Shown here: piece after piece, positions 41,871-49,824 of the stretch | Layout of the letters: the number at the start of each line of letters is the position of its first letter | Numbering within the stretch: the first letter of the stretch is position 1 | Notes under the pieces: model-generated | Database searches by the model: none | Seen by the model: the letters and a program-made list of their open reading frames with translations, nothing else | Told to the model about the DNA's origin: nothing | Made by a program: the position numbers and the translations under genes | Assembly: GCF_025060755.1 (NCBI RefSeq) | Contig: NZ_JANYUY010000012.1 | Location: forward strand, 1-64,000 | Length of the DNA stretch: 64,000 bases | From: Paenibacillus doosanensis | Lineage (GTDB): Bacteria > Bacillota > Bacilli > Paenibacillales > NBRC-103111 | Direction of reading: 5' to 3'

Positions 41871-42217
41871 AGTTCGGCTTCCTCCTTAATAAATGTATCC
41901 ATAACGGATTTGACGAAATGCCATTCGGCTTGCTTTTGCCGGAAGCGCACGCCGCCGGTGTCGAGAATGCGGTAATATTTGCGCCGGCCTCCGCCGGATT
42001 CTTCCTCCGCACCCCAGTACGACTCGATATAGCCGTTTTTCTCAAGCCGCTTCAGCGCCAAGTACAAGGTGCCTTCCTTAAGCTCGAAACGGCCTTGACT
42101 GCGCTCGCGAACGAGCTTGGACAGCTCGTAGCCGTACATCGGCTGCGCTTTTAGCAGCGACAGCAGGATCGTGTCGATATGGCCTTTTAATATTTCTTTA
42201 TCGATTTCCACGGGCAT
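41867..42217 (-). CDS. PadR-family transcriptional regulator
   Basis: The 116-residue winged-helix protein has the PadR core DTILLSLLKAQPMYGYEL, FELKEGTLYLALKRLEKNGY and a GRRKYYRI wing. It is the small PadR-s type and lies upstream of, and translationally coupled to, the membrane protein. It probably represses its own operon; the ligand is unknown. Confidence 0.9.
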   Translation of the reverse strand: MPVEIDKEILKGHIDTILLSLLKAQPMYGYELSKLVRERSQGRFELKEGTLYLALKRLEKNGYIESYWGAEEESGGGRRKYYRILDTGGVRFRQKQAEWHFVKSVMDTFIKEEAEL

Positions 42218-42463
42218 TCATCCTTCCTTGCAACGAACCATAGCAGCGAGCGAACTTAGTGTTGTTAAGTACATAATAATATATAGTACTGAATAAAGCA
42301 ATAGATATGAAGGCGAATGCGCGTTAAGCCCGTTATGTCCAGAGTATGACATTACGGTGAAAAGTTTGGTTAGCTCCGCCCGAGTATGCTACATTAAAAG
42401 AAGCATTGCCGCATGCGCGGCAGCAAGGATACGAGGGATTAAACGGAAAGGGGAGCGAGGCAA

Positions 42464-43033
42464 ATGAGCGAGAAGGACGCATTGGTCCGATTCGGCATTT
42501 CCATGCCGCAATCGCTCATCGAGCAGTTCGACGCGCTGCTGGAGGAGCAAGGCTACGATAACCGCTCGGAGGCGATACGGGATCTTGTGCGCAAGGCGCT
42601 GCTGGCGCCGTCTAACATTCATCCCGAGCAGATGGCTGCCGGAACGATCGTCATGGTATATGACCATCATGTCAGCGATTTGCCGATCGTATTGACGGAG
42701 CTGCAGCACGAATACCATCAGGAGATCAACTCGACGATGCATATTCATTTGAATCATCTTCAATGCCTGGAGGTGATTGTGGTGCGCGGCGTCGTCAGCC
42801 GGCTGCGCGAGCTTCAGCAGCGGATTCAGGTGTTGAAGGGCGTATTTTATGCCGAGCTTTCGGTGACGCATATGGATGCGGAGGTACATGCTAACAGCGC
42901 TCACAGCGGCGCGCATGATCATAGCCACAGTCATAATCACGATCATCCGCACAGTCACGAGCATGAGCACGATTCCAAAGGCGCGCTTCACTCTCGTCCT
43001 GATGAGGATGGCGAGGCTCCTCGAATCAAGTAG
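42464..43033 (+). CDS. nikR: Nickel-responsive regulator NikR with a histidine-rich tail
   Basis: The 189-residue protein has a ribbon-helix-helix DNA-binding domain (about 6-50) and an ACT-like NikR domain. The nickel ligands correspond to His82, His93, His95 and Cys101 (MHIHLNHLQCLE region). NikR proteins normally end near 140 residues; this one adds about 45, with 11 histidines in 147-170 (HDHSHSHNHDHPHSHEHEHD). The ATG follows GGGGAG. No nik transporter or hydrogenase/urease genes are adjacent. The metal specificity is inferred from conserved ligands. Confidence 0.88.
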   Translation: MSEKDALVRFGISMPQSLIEQFDALLEEQGYDNRSEAIRDLVRKALLAPSNIHPEQMAAGTIVMVYDHHVSDLPIVLTELQHEYHQEINSTMHIHLNHLQCLEVIVVRGVVSRLRELQQRIQVLKGVFYAELSVTHMDAEVHANSAHSGAHDHSHSHNHDHPHSHEHEHDSKGALHSRPDEDGEAPRIK

Positions 43034-43087
43034 CGAAGGGCGGTCCGCCGCCGGGTTGTCAAGAAGTACCTTTATCGGAGGTGTGTT

Positions 43088-43495
43088 ATGGCCAAAACGT
43101 ATTTTACACTGGCTGAGGCCAATGCGATGCTGCCGCTTGTGAAGCAGGAGCTGGCCAAGCTGCAGGATATTAAACGCCGTTTTCGCGAGAAATACGAGGA
43201 ATTGCATCAGCTCAAGGCTTATCATAAGCAAAAGGGCGGCGCATCCCAAGTGGACCCGTACTTTACATTGGAATGCGAAATGGACTTTTTGCAAGTCGAA
43301 GGCAATGCGGTCATGCAAAGCTTCGAGCTGAACGGAATTCAATTGAAGGACGTGGATATGGGGCTCGTCGATTTCCCTGCCTTGTTGAACGGGGAGGAAG
43401 TGCTTCTGTGCTGGCGCCAAGGCGAAGAGAGCGTGCAGCATTATCACGGACTGTACGACGGATATGCGGGAAGAAAGAAGCTTACGGGAGAGTAG
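43088..43495 (+). CDS. DUF2203 family protein
   Basis: The 135-residue protein starts TYFTLAEANAMLPLVKQEL, and ends with FPALLNGEEVLLCWRQGE and HYHGLYDGYAGR, the hallmarks of DUF2203. The function is not established. The ATG has CGGAGG six bases upstream. It lies 54 bases after nikR and 36 before the CopC-CopD gene, so all three may be co-transcribed. Confidence 0.88.
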   Translation: MAKTYFTLAEANAMLPLVKQELAKLQDIKRRFREKYEELHQLKAYHKQKGGASQVDPYFTLECEMDFLQVEGNAVMQSFELNGIQLKDVDMGLVDFPALLNGEEVLLCWRQGEESVQHYHGLYDGYAGRKKLTGE

Positions 43496-43531
43496 TCCGG
43501 CGGTTGCGGTCAAAGGGGGATTGTGAATATC

Positions 43532-45196
43532 ATGAAATCGGTCGTTTATGAACGGCTTCGTCACGCGCAGAGCGGGCGGCTCGTCCAAATGCTTTGTTGT
43601 TTGATCTTATTACTCGGAATCGGTTTCGCCGCGCTGCCGGAGCAGGCCTCGGCTCATGCAACGCTTGTGAGTTCGTCGCCGGCATCGGGCGCGGAGCTGG
43701 ACCAAGCGCCGGAGAGGGTCGAGCTTACGTTTAACGAGCGATTGGAAGACGGCATTTTTTATATCAAAGTATTTGACAACAACAAAAAGCAGGTAACGGA
43801 GAACAAGGCGCGGATGAACGAGACCCGGACGACGGTATCTCTCGATTTACCCAAGCTGTCTTCAGGAAGCTATTTGGTAACGTATCATATCATTTCGGCG
43901 GACGGGCACCCGGTCGAAGGAACCTACTTGTTTGCGGTCGGACAGAGCTTGAGCCAGCAGCCTATCGAAGCATCGCCGACGATGCAGCATCTCCACTCGC
44001 ACGGATTGTCCGCTCAGATAGGTTTCGTCGATATCATGCAATTCATTTCGCGCATTTTATATTACGCATTGATGCTTGCCTTCTGCGGCTGGCTCTTATG
44101 GCTGCGCTTCGGCGGCTTCGGCCCGGAGACGCTGGATGCGCTGAAGTCTTGGGGCACCCAGCTTCAGCGAGGATATTTGCTGGCCTTTCTCTTTTTTATG
44201 TTTACTCATGTGTTCGCCTTAATCGGCGACGGCGGACCCGAAGCGCTGACGGTTATCTTCACGCAGACGTGGATCGGGTATGTATGGATGGTTTCGCTGC
44301 TGCTGTCGCTGCTCAGCTTCGTCGTGCTGCACCGCAGCCTATGGCTGGACCTGCTGTGGGTGGGTCTGATCTGTCTGGCGAAAAGCTTGAACGGGCATGC
44401 GGCGGCGTTCGAGCCGCTTAAGCAGACGCTGCTGCTGGATATGATTCATCTGGCCGCGGCTTCGCTCTGGGTCGGCGGGCTGTGGATGCTGCTGGTGCTG
44501 TGGCGCAAGCGCAAGGAAGACGGACTGGCCTTCTTCCCGCGCTTTTCCGGAGCCGCATTAGCTTCAATTCTGCTGCTAACCGCTTCCGGCATATTGTCGA
44601 CGGTTATCTTTCTGCCCGATATCGAGTACGTGCTGGAAACGCAGTGGGGCAAGCTGCTGCTCGCCAAAAGCGCCCTGGTCGTTCTGGTCGTTATCACCGC
44701 CGGCTGCCTGCGCTTCGTATACCGCAAACGCGGGGAACGCAAAATCGGCCTCCTACTGCGCACCGATGCGGTGTTGTCGCTCCTCATCGTCGCCATTGTC
44801 GGCGTGTTCACCTATTTGACGCCGCTGCCGGCCAACGAACCGCTGAACTGGCATGTGATGGGGGACAAAATCCATATGACGGCGCAGATTACGCCGAACG
44901 TGCCGGGAGTAAACGAGTTTACGGTGAAGGTATGGCTGCCCGAACCGCTCGGCAAGCCGAAACAGATGATCTTGAAGCTGCATGATGCGAAGAGCAAGGA
45001 TATCGCCCCTATCGAGGTGCCGCTCGAATACGCGGAGGACAACAGCATAGAAGATAATTTCGGCGGTTTAAAAAAGTATACGTATAAAGCAAGCGGCGCT
45101 TATCTGCCGTATCCCGGCTATTGGGATATCGAGGTTCGCGTTATGGACAGCAACGATGACGAGACGGTATACGATAAGCAAATCCGTCTGTATTAA
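43532..45196 (+). CDS. CopC-CopD fusion copper protein (YcnJ-like)
   Basis: The protein has about 554 residues. A signal peptide ends at EQASA, exposing His as residue 1 of the mature CopC domain (HATLVSSSPASG), the Cu(II) ligand in this family. CopC also shows SADGHPVEGTYLF. The CopD part has about eight helices (about 165-430), and an extracellular YtkA-like beta domain (about 440-550) closes the protein. Such fusions take up copper or protect from it. The start is either GTG 43523 or ATG 43532. A terminator follows directly. A metal theme is shared with nikR upstream. Confidence 0.88.
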   Translation: MKSVVYERLRHAQSGRLVQMLCCLILLLGIGFAALPEQASAHATLVSSSPASGAELDQAPERVELTFNERLEDGIFYIKVFDNNKKQVTENKARMNETRTTVSLDLPKLSSGSYLVTYHIISADGHPVEGTYLFAVGQSLSQQPIEASPTMQHLHSHGLSAQIGFVDIMQFISRILYYALMLAFCGWLLWLRFGGFGPETLDALKSWGTQLQRGYLLAFLFFMFTHVFALIGDGGPEALTVIFTQTWIGYVWMVSLLLSLLSFVVLHRSLWLDLLWVGLICLAKSLNGHAAAFEPLKQTLLLDMIHLAAASLWVGGLWMLLVLWRKRKEDGLAFFPRFSGAALASILLLTASGILSTVIFLPDIEYVLETQWGKLLLAKSALVVLVVITAGCLRFVYRKRGERKIGLLLRTDAVLSLLIVAIVGVFTYLTPLPANEPLNWHVMGDKIHMTAQITPNVPGVNEFTVKVWLPEPLGKPKQMILKLHDAKSKDIAPIEVPLEYAEDNSIEDNFGGLKKYTYKASGAYLPYPGYWDIEVRVMDSNDDETVYDKQIRLY

Positions 45197-45201
45197 CGGC
45201 A

Positions 45202-45241
45202 AAACCCAACCGGGACAAAGGAGTCCGGTTGGGTTTTTTTA
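45202..45241 (+). terminator. Intrinsic terminator of the CopC-CopD gene
   Basis: AAACCCAACCGG pairs with CCGGTTGGGTTT and a run of Ts follows. Repeat copy C begins at its last base. Confidence 0.92.
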
Positions 45242-45353
45242 TTGTTTAGGAAATGATGCGCAGCCATATCTGTGGAAATCCGGGGGCTCCCCCGAAAGTA
45301 ATGTCTACCCATAGAACGATCCCAGAGGAAGGGTTAGACGCCGATCCAACCTA
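45242..45353 (+). repeat. Dispersed repeat, module 1, copy C (truncated)
   Basis: Starts TTGTTTAGGAAATGATGCGC like the other copies, contains CCGGGGGCTCCCCCGAAAG, CCCATAGAACGATCC and GGAAGGGTTAGACGCCGATCC, and stops after CCAACCT. The distal third (the GGATGCGGACGG to CACGTCACT part) is missing. Confidence 0.9.
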
Positions 45354-45384
45354 CTAAAAAATGCGTGCAAATCGCAGCTCCTGC

Positions 45385-46578
45385 TTATCCGTTGGCCGAT
45401 TTGGCCTGCTGCATGGCGGAGGATGGCTGGTGCGACTCGGCCTCCTTCGAAGAGCGGTAAGTCAAATAGAAGAAGACGCGGCTTAGGGCGATCACGATAA
45501 AGCAGCCCCACATCGGCAGAAATGAGATTAAAGCTCCGGCTGCCAGCGCGCCGACGGCATTGCCTGCGTTCATCACCAGCTGAAAGTCGGAGAAGTACGC
45601 CATCTCTTTTTTATGCTTGGCGGCTTCCTTCATCATCATCGTCTGCGACGCCACCTCGTGCACGGCCAGACAGACGCCGACCCAGCCCTGTATGACCAGC
45701 AGCAGCCAGAAGGAATGGACGAAGCCGTAAGGCAGCACGGCCAGCGCCATTCCGATCACAGCCGTGCCGTATACTTTCAGTACGCCGAACCGTTCCATGC
45801 AGCGGCGCGCGACCGGCAGCAGCAGCGTAGAGACGATGCCGGCCGTCACGACGAAATAGGCGATTTGCGAGTTGCTCAGCTTCAGCACGTTGACATGGTA
45901 AATGACAAACAAGGGAGCGACCATCGCAATCCCGACGTTATTCAGTCCCATCCACCACGTTTTGCGGTCGCATTCTTGCAGCGGCCGCATCCAGGAGAGA
46001 CGGATCGGCTGCTTCTCCTTGGGAGCCAGCTCCGCAATGAGCGACATGCCGGCGAAGGTGGCGAGACAGCCGACCAGCATGGAAAATACGTAGTTTTTCG
46101 GGAACATCCAGTCGAATGCGTCGAGATACTGCCCGATCCCGAAGCTGCCCAAAGTGACGATCACGATGCCGATAATTTTATTGTTGCTGAAAATTTGCGG
46201 GAACGCGTCCGGAGCGACCCACTTGCGCATAATGGCCGGCTGCTGCGCTCCCGTAATCATGACGGCGACGGCGTTAATGCACCAGAAGAACAGCAGAAAC
46301 GGTACCGGATGAGGCAGCAGCGCGGCGAAAGCCATGCAAAGGAAGGCTGCTTGACGAACGTAGCCGCTCGCAAGAAAGACGCCTCTGGTTACCGGGAGCT
46401 GTCGTGTAAGAAACGCTAGCGACAACGCGCAGAACAGAGGCGGCAGTGAATTGGATAAGGCGATCTCGAAATTGCTCGCGCCCAGACGGGCGATAAGTAC
46501 TTGCAGAAACGTGAAAAAACTGACGCTCTTCATGTTCTGCAGAGCGGCGTCCATGTAAATTCGTGTCGTAAGCTTCAT
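45385..46578 (-). CDS. MFS transporter
   Basis: The protein of about 397 residues has twelve predicted helices and a cytoplasmic loop near the middle (ELAPKEKQPIRLSWMRPLQE). No specific MFS subfamily signature is recognised. The ATG at 46578 is preferred, behind AAAGGT; an ATG at 46605 lacks a site. The substrate is unknown. Confidence 0.8.
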   Translation of the reverse strand: MKLTTRIYMDAALQNMKSVSFFTFLQVLIARLGASNFEIALSNSLPPLFCALSLAFLTRQLPVTRGVFLASGYVRQAAFLCMAFAALLPHPVPFLLFFWCINAVAVMITGAQQPAIMRKWVAPDAFPQIFSNNKIIGIVIVTLGSFGIGQYLDAFDWMFPKNYVFSMLVGCLATFAGMSLIAELAPKEKQPIRLSWMRPLQECDRKTWWMGLNNVGIAMVAPLFVIYHVNVLKLSNSQIAYFVVTAGIVSTLLLPVARRCMERFGVLKVYGTAVIGMALAVLPYGFVHSFWLLLVIQGWVGVCLAVHEVASQTMMMKEAAKHKKEMAYFSDFQLVMNAGNAVGALAAGALISFLPMWGCFIVIALSRVFFYLTYRSSKEAESHQPSSAMQQAKSANG

Positions 46579-46698
46579 CGGGTTCAAGACCTTTCTGCAC
46601 CGCATGGAAATGCTTATTTCGTTTCACGAATTAGCATACCTCAACCCGGCAGCTCAATAACATGGACGCTCCTGTCTAAAAACATGGATTATTATGCT

Positions 46699-47619
46699 TT
46701 AATCTTTCCACGCTTGCTTATGCAGATCGGATACATACTTCGCCGCGGCGGCGTTGGCGATAACCTGCTCGGGACTCTTGCAGCCGGGAATGACGGCGGT
46801 GACGGCAGGATGCTTCAGGCACCATGCCAGCGCCCAAGTGGCCATATTCATGCCGGCCGGAACTTCGTTCTCGCGAATTCGGGCCGCTTCTTCCAGACGT
46901 TGAATCGTCTGCTCGCGGTCATGGCGGTTGCGCACGTCGTTGTCCGGAAATACGGCCCCCGGCTTATACTTGCCGCTCAAGTATCCGCTCGCCAGCGGCA
47001 CGCGGGCAAGCACGCCGAGATCCTGCTCTTCGCAGGAGGGGAAGACGCGTTCCTCCGGCTTGCGGTCGAGCCGGTTATAAACGACCTGGATCGCCTGCGA
47101 GTTCACCCGGGTCGAGGCCGCCGTCTGATGCAGATTGTCGTTGCTGCCGATCGAGGTGCCGAGATGGCGGATTTTGCCCGCTTGCACCTGCTTGTCCAGC
47201 AACGTCCACAGCTCGTCTTGATCAAACGCTTCGTCCGTTCCCGAGTGGAACTGGTATAGATCGATATAATCGGTTTGCAGTGCCTTTAGAGACGCTTCCA
47301 GCTGGGACAGCACTTCTTGAGGAGACCAGTGCTGCGTACGCTCCTGATGGCCATGGAAATGATGTCCGAATTTCGTGGCGATCACCCAGTCTTCGCGGCG
47401 GTTGCGGGCTACATAGCTGCCGATCAGCGATTCCGACGTATGATCGCCGTAGCATTCGGCCGTATCGATCAGGTTGATGCCGGACTCCTTGGCTTGATCG
47501 AGAACGGCGTCGGCTTCCGCCTGCGTGAACGCTTTACCCCATTCGCCGCCGAACTGCCATGTGCCGACTCCAATAACGGACACCTTCATATTCGTCTTGC
47601 CCAATCTGCGGTATTTCAA
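46699..47619 (-). CDS. Aldo/keto reductase
   Basis: The 306-residue TIM-barrel oxidoreductase has GVGTWQFGG, the catalytic Asp and Tyr in INLIDTAECYGDHTSE, the Lys in VIATKFG, and His at the YQFHSGT position. The NADP-binding C-terminus is IPGCKSPEQV. It starts at TTG 47619 behind GGGAGG at seven bases. Substrate unknown; the group resembles YhdN/YajO-type stress reductases. Confidence 0.88.
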   Translation of the reverse strand: MKYRRLGKTNMKVSVIGVGTWQFGGEWGKAFTQAEADAVLDQAKESGINLIDTAECYGDHTSESLIGSYVARNRREDWVIATKFGHHFHGHQERTQHWSPQEVLSQLEASLKALQTDYIDLYQFHSGTDEAFDQDELWTLLDKQVQAGKIRHLGTSIGSNDNLHQTAASTRVNSQAIQVVYNRLDRKPEERVFPSCEEQDLGVLARVPLASGYLSGKYKPGAVFPDNDVRNRHDREQTIQRLEEAARIRENEVPAGMNMATWALAWCLKHPAVTAVIPGCKSPEQVIANAAAAKYVSDLHKQAWKD

Positions 47620-47779
47620 CTGAATCCCTCCCTGAATTTGGTTAGCTTATCTCTTTTATTTAACGATAATGCCGGATGGTTGTCAAAGCGCCCCCGACTT
47701 GAAACGAGGCCTCCTTTTGGAATAAAATATTGCCAGCAGCACCATGATAACCATATAGCCATACAGGAGGAATAGCGGC

Positions 47780-48259
47780 ATGCGGAGAAAACAACGGATC
47801 ATTACCATTCTGGCTTTGATGCTTATGGCCATGCCTTTGGCGGCCTGCGTCAAGCAGGAGGCAGGGACGCCCAATTCGGGCAATACGGCCAGTACGGCGA
47901 GCGATCCCGGAGCGAAGCCGGCCACGCTGGAAGGAGAATCGCTGCATTGGAAAGTAAAGGTAGACTATGCGCCTCAAAATAACAAGCTTCAGGAAATCGC
48001 ATCGGTAGCTTACAAGGTGGACGAACTGATCGATAACGTCAACGTTACGGTTGTTCACGGCAGCGGGACGCCGCTGGCAAACGCCGTGATCGAGCCGACG
48101 CTGCTGAAGCCGGGGCAATTCGTAACTTTGGATAAAAAAGGAACCGTAACAAGCTGGAAGGATACGACGCAGGTTGAGATTGAATGGAAGAGCTCGGACA
48201 ACCAAGTGCTCAAGGAATATATCACCGTGAAAAACAAAGCGGAGAAAGCTTCTTCCTGA
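47780..48259 (+). CDS. Putative lipoprotein with YtkA-like domain
   Basis: The 159-residue protein has a lipoprotein signal (lipobox MPLAAC), a linker rich in Ser/Thr/Pro, and a beta-rich domain (about 55-150; SLHWKVKVDYAPQ, then WKDTTQVEIEWKSSD). Resemblance to small copper-associated beta domains (YtkA) is only general. The ATG has AGGAGGA behind it. No function can be assigned. Confidence 0.7.
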   Translation: MRRKQRIITILALMLMAMPLAACVKQEAGTPNSGNTASTASDPGAKPATLEGESLHWKVKVDYAPQNNKLQEIASVAYKVDELIDNVNVTVVHGSGTPLANAVIEPTLLKPGQFVTLDKKGTVTSWKDTTQVEIEWKSSDNQVLKEYITVKNKAEKASS

Positions 48260-48355
48260 TCGGGCGAAGCGCGATTCGAAAATTTATGTTACATTAATCT
48301 TTCTTTTGCCGAAATAGTGTAAAGTAACAGAAGAAACGGCAAAGGAGCTGAGTAA

Positions 48356-48886
48356 ATGCATCGGATGAAACGGTGGATCAAGGAATGGGTTCCAACGTTG
48401 GCAATCGCTGTGATTGTCAGCTTTACATTTAATACGTACGTAGCTCAAGGAATGAAAGTGCCGACCGGCTCGATGCTGCCTACGATCCAGCTGGACGATA
48501 AAATATTGGTGGAGAAAATGGTCAAGCTGACCGATTTCAAGTTCGGAGACGTCGTCGTCTTTTATCCGCCGCTGCCTGATCAAGCGGATCAGCGTTTCGT
48601 GAAGCGGCTGATCGGCCTGCCGGGAGATACGATAGAAGTGAAGGACGGCGCGCTGTACCGCAACGGAGAGAAAGTGGACGAGCCTTATCTTAAGGAAAAA
48701 ATGAACTATACGTACGGCCCGATTACCGTGCCTGCCGATCAGTACTTCTTCCTCGGCGATAACCGCAACGACAGCTTGGACTCGCATTTGTGGCCGACGC
48801 CGTTCGTCGACAAAAGCAAACTAATCGGAAAAGTGTTGTTCCGTTATTATCCGTTTAACCATATCGGCGCATTGGATGCACAATAG
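48356..48886 (+). CDS. Type I signal peptidase
   Basis: The 176-residue enzyme has an N-terminal membrane anchor (about 12-30), the catalytic serine Ser39 in VPTGSMLPT, and the general base Lys83 in RFVKRLIGLPGD; GDNRNDSLDSH is box E. This is the P-type (prokaryotic) signal peptidase typical of Bacilli SipS. The ATG has AAAGGAG nine bases upstream. It removes signal peptides from secreted proteins; the window encodes several. Confidence 0.93.
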   Translation: MHRMKRWIKEWVPTLAIAVIVSFTFNTYVAQGMKVPTGSMLPTIQLDDKILVEKMVKLTDFKFGDVVVFYPPLPDQADQRFVKRLIGLPGDTIEVKDGALYRNGEKVDEPYLKEKMNYTYGPITVPADQYFFLGDNRNDSLDSHLWPTPFVDKSKLIGKVLFRYYPFNHIGALDAQ

Positions 48887-48905
48887 ATACCACGGCATGA
48901 CACCG

Positions 48906-48946
48906 CCTCCTATCGATATTCGATATCGTAGGAGGTATATTTTTTT
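48906..48946 (+). terminator. Terminator of the signal peptidase gene
   Basis: CCTCCTA(T)CGATAT pairs with ATATCGTAGGAGG around TCG; a T-run follows. Confidence 0.85.
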
Positions 48947-48992
48947 GGTATACTGAGCGGACAAGCGTAAACGATAAGGGGGCGAACCGGAT

Positions 48993-49514
48993 ATGGAATC
49001 AAGCGGAAATTTGACGATTCAGTCATTGAAATACGGCAATCATCTTCATTATGAATGGAATACGAAGCTGCTGGAGCAGACCGGCGAATACGTATTCGTC
49101 CTCGGAGAGAAGGGGCGCAAGCTTCATCATTACACCAAAGGCAAAATATTTACGATGGACCACTGGACCATCGAATTTTTTTCGTTCACCTCCTGGTTCA
49201 CCGTCAGCGCGGATATTGCGGAAGGAACGATCCGGCAGTTTTATTGCAATATTAATCAGCCGGCGCGAATACAGGGGAATCACGTATCCTTTGTCGACTT
49301 GGATCTGGACCTGATCTGCCGGGGCGGCGAATGGAAAGTCGTCGACGAGGATGAATTTGCGACCAATGCCGTACGTTACGGTTATCCGGACGAATTGATA
49401 GCCCGCGCCCGGCAAGAGCTGGAGCTGCTGCAGAAGCGGGTGGCTGAGCGGAAGTTCCCCTTTGACGGAACGATCGATCGGTGGGTTGAACGGGTTTCGC
49501 GGAATTGCAGTTGA
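48993..49514 (+). CDS. DUF402 (Ntdp-like) protein
   Basis: The 173-residue protein is of the DUF402 family (VFVLGEKGRKLHHYTKG, WTIEFFSF, YCNINQPARI, DLDLDLICRGGEW and DEDEF). Staphylococcal Ntdp, a family member, hydrolyses nucleoside tri/diphosphates using the acidic YVDLDLD-like motif. The ATG has GGGGG ten bases upstream. Its 3' end overlaps the -35 box of the tRNA promoter. Confidence 0.85.
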   Translation: MESSGNLTIQSLKYGNHLHYEWNTKLLEQTGEYVFVLGEKGRKLHHYTKGKIFTMDHWTIEFFSFTSWFTVSADIAEGTIRQFYCNINQPARIQGNHVSFVDLDLDLICRGGEWKVVDEDEFATNAVRYGYPDELIARARQELELLQKRVAERKFPFDGTIDRWVERVSRNCS

Positions 49515-49539
49515 AAGTTACGGCAAGTCCGTATATAAT
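49511..49539 (+). promoter_or_regulatory. tRNA-Gly promoter
   Basis: TTGAAA (49511-49516) and TATAAT (49534-49539), 17-base spacer, 24 bases before the tRNA. Confidence 0.85.
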
Positions 49540-49562
49540 TAACAGTACGCCGCGGCAACCAT

Positions 49563-49633
49563 GCGGGTGTAGTTCAATGGCAGAACTCCAGCTTCCCAAG
49601 CTGGTAGCGTGGGTTCGATTCCCATCACCCGCT
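49563..49633 (+). tRNA. tRNA-Gly (anticodon CCC)
   Basis: A full cloverleaf is visible: acceptor GCGGGTG/CACCCGC, D-arm with AATGGC, anticodon stem CCAGC/GCTGG with loop TTCCCAA (anticodon CCC), and T-arm GTTCGATTC. CCA is not encoded. It marks the border to AT-rich DNA. Confidence 0.95.
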
Positions 49634-49648
49634 TAAAACTTCATTTTG

Positions 49649-49710
49649 GAACGGTAGCACACTAACTATTTGAGACGTTGAAATCTCATTTGGAAGGTGT
49701 GTTTTTTTGT
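49649..49710 (+). terminator. Terminator of the tRNA gene
   Basis: An outer ACACT/GGTGT stem and an inner GAGA/TCTC stem precede seven Ts. Confidence 0.6.
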
Positions 49711-49824
49711 TAAATTCAATAGCTTTACAGTTAATGGTTTTCCTAATATACTGTATTAGTCCCAATAAAAGGGAAAGAAGGCGAATATTGATTAAGGGAC
49801 AAATACACTCTAAAGGATGGACAC

